DNA of 13,409 nt from an uncultured Caryophanales bacterium. Its GTDB lineage: Bacteria; Bacillota_I; Bacilli_A; RFN20; CAG-826. The stretch covers positions 1 through 13,409 of the forward strand of contig CAMJAG010000021.1 in NCBI GenBank assembly GCA_946403545.1. The letters are read 5' to 3'. The stretch's first letter is position 1; the number at the start of each line of letters is the position of its first letter. Positions 12,392 to 13,409 of the stretch are shown here, in pieces. The notes beneath the pieces were generated by a model. The model saw only the letters and a program-made list of their open reading frames with translations. It did not search any database and had not been told where the DNA came from. The position numbers were made by a program, and so were the translations under genes.

Positions 12392-13409
12392 ATGGCTAAG
12401 ATTACTAGTGAAAAAGAGCTCTTAGAACGTATTGAACACTGCGGAGCTTGTTTACAAAAGAAATTCCATTGTGAACCAGGCAAAAGAGCAATCGTTGTAT
12501 GTGGTGGTACAGGTTGTTTAGCAAGTGATTCACAAGGTATCATTGATAAATTCAATGCATTAATTAAAGAAAAAGGACTTGAAGATAAAGTTACTTGTAA
12601 CGTCGTTGGATGTTTCGGTTTCTGTTCACAAGGTCCATTCGTAAAGATTTTCCCAGAAGAAACTCTCTACGTTAAAGTCGCTACTAAAGATGTCGAAGAA
12701 ATCTTTGAAAAAGACATCTTAAATAACGAAGTTGTGGAACGTTTATTATTCGTTGAACCACAAACAAAAGAAAAAGTCCAAAAACAACACGACATTTCTT
12801 TCTATAGATTACAAATGAGAGATATCGCTCTCCATGGTAACTCTGAAATTAACCCAGAAGATGTTAACGAAGCTTTAGGTTATGGTGCATTCAAAGGTTT
12901 AAACCGTGCATTACATATGACTAGAGATGAAGTTATCGACGAAGTCTTAAAATCTGGTTTAAGAGGTCGTGGTGGTGCAGGCTTCCCAACTGGTCGTAAA
13001 TGGTCTTTCGTTCCAAAAACTGAAGGTCCAAAATATATGATTTGTAATGGTGATGAAGGTGACCCAGGTGCATTCATGGATCGTTCCATCATCGAAGGTA
13101 ACCCATGTGCAGTTATCGAAGGTATGATGATTGCAGGTTACGCAATTGGAGCACAAGATGGATATTTCTATGTCCGTGCTGAATACCCAATCGCTGTTGC
13201 TCGTTTACAAAAAGCTATTAAAGAATTAGAAGAAATTGGCTTATTAGGTGATCACATCTTAGGTACAGACTTCTCATTCCGTTGCCACATTAGATTAGGT
13301 GCTGGTGCATTCGTCTGTGGTGAAGAAACAGCTTTAATTAACTCTATTGAAGGAAAACGTGGTATGCCACGTCCTCGTCCTCCATTCCCAGCAGTTAAAG
13401 GTTTATGGG
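12392..13409 (+). CDS. NuoF-like NADH/FMN-binding subunit (HydB/HndC type), 3' truncated
   Basis: The frame is open from ATG 12392 to the window end, covering 339 residues of a protein that in this family is usually near 600. A thioredoxin-like [2Fe-2S] domain comes first, with Cys37, Cys42, Cys74 and Cys78 (CGGTGC and GCFGFC). The NuoF core follows: GRGGAGFPTGRKW at 192-204 for NADH and FMN binding, CNGDEGDPGAFMDR, and EETALINSIEGKRGMPRPRP near 311-330. The N-terminal ferredoxin domain fused to NuoF is the layout of HydB/HndC in bifurcating or NADP-reducing [FeFe]-hydrogenases. AAGGAGG (12376-12382) inside the previous gene precedes the start by nine bases. Missing parts should include the [4Fe-4S] site and possibly a C-terminal 2x[4Fe-4S] domain. 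Confidence 0.93.
   Translation, partial: MAKITSEKELLERIEHCGACLQKKFHCEPGKRAIVVCGGTGCLASDSQGIIDKFNALIKEKGLEDKVTCNVVGCFGFCSQGPFVKIFPEETLYVKVATKDVEEIFEKDILNNEVVERLLFVEPQTKEKVQKQHDISFYRLQMRDIALHGNSEINPEDVNEALGYGAFKGLNRALHMTRDEVIDEVLKSGLRGRGGAGFPTGRKWSFVPKTEGPKYMICNGDEGDPGAFMDRSIIEGNPCAVIEGMMIAGYAIGAQDGYFYVRAEYPIAVARLQKAIKELEEIGLLGDHILGTDFSFRCHIRLGAGAFVCGEETALINSIEGKRGMPRPRPPFPAVKGLW

Noticed and set aside
12880..13156. Minus-strand frames opposite the NuoF-like gene
   Set aside because: They are shadows of the conserved flavoprotein coding sequence. The plus-strand frame is unbroken and carries all the family motifs.

Overview
The window looks like chromosomal DNA from a low-GC, Firmicutes-type bacterium, most likely an uncultured, fermentative, anaerobic member of the Bacilli or Mollicutes-related lineages. 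This rests on four things: the AT-rich codons, the AGGAGG-type ribosome binding sites, the Bacillus-like order of the ribosomal spc/alpha genes, and genes for a soluble NAD-linked hydrogenase diaphorase. Tryptophan is read from TGG and no gene needs TGA as a sense codon, so the standard bacterial code applies. All 17 complete gene ends use TAA (15) or TAG (2). Lineage is an inference; no 16S or other marker is present to fix it.

Region 1 (1-6883) is the distal spc operon joined to the alpha operon, all on the plus strand and tightly packed: rplR (5' truncated), rpsE, rplO, secY, adk, map, infA, rpmJ, rpsM, rpsK, rpoA, rplQ, then a strong intrinsic terminator. It couples ribosome assembly, membrane protein export (SecY), nucleotide balance (Adk), N-terminal methionine removal (Map), initiation (IF1) and transcription (RpoA). 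Two departures stand out. The rpmD (L30) gene usual between rpsE and rplO is missing. S5 also carries a charged N-terminal extension of nearly 50 residues.

Region 2 (6884-9354) holds two tandem paralogous lipoproteins of unknown function. Each ends in an almost identical intrinsic terminator, and they differ sharply in codon optimisation. The first has a long leader with a promoter-embedded palindrome and hairpins. Region 3 (9405-10397) is gpsA, glycerol-3-phosphate dehydrogenase for phospholipid precursor synthesis.

Region 4 (10394-11808, minus strand) is a likely accessory module: an AAA-type ATPase with a DUF4143/PD-(D/E)xK-like C-terminus. It converges on gpsA with overlapping stop codons and is preceded by four direct repeats on an exact 23-bp period that reach into its promoter. 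Region 5 (11861-13409) starts an operon for NuoE-like and NuoF-like subunits of a probable [FeFe]-hydrogenase diaphorase and runs off the window. No tRNA, rRNA, CRISPR array or insertion sequence was seen. The longest gene-free stretch is about 245 bases (6821-7065), described below.
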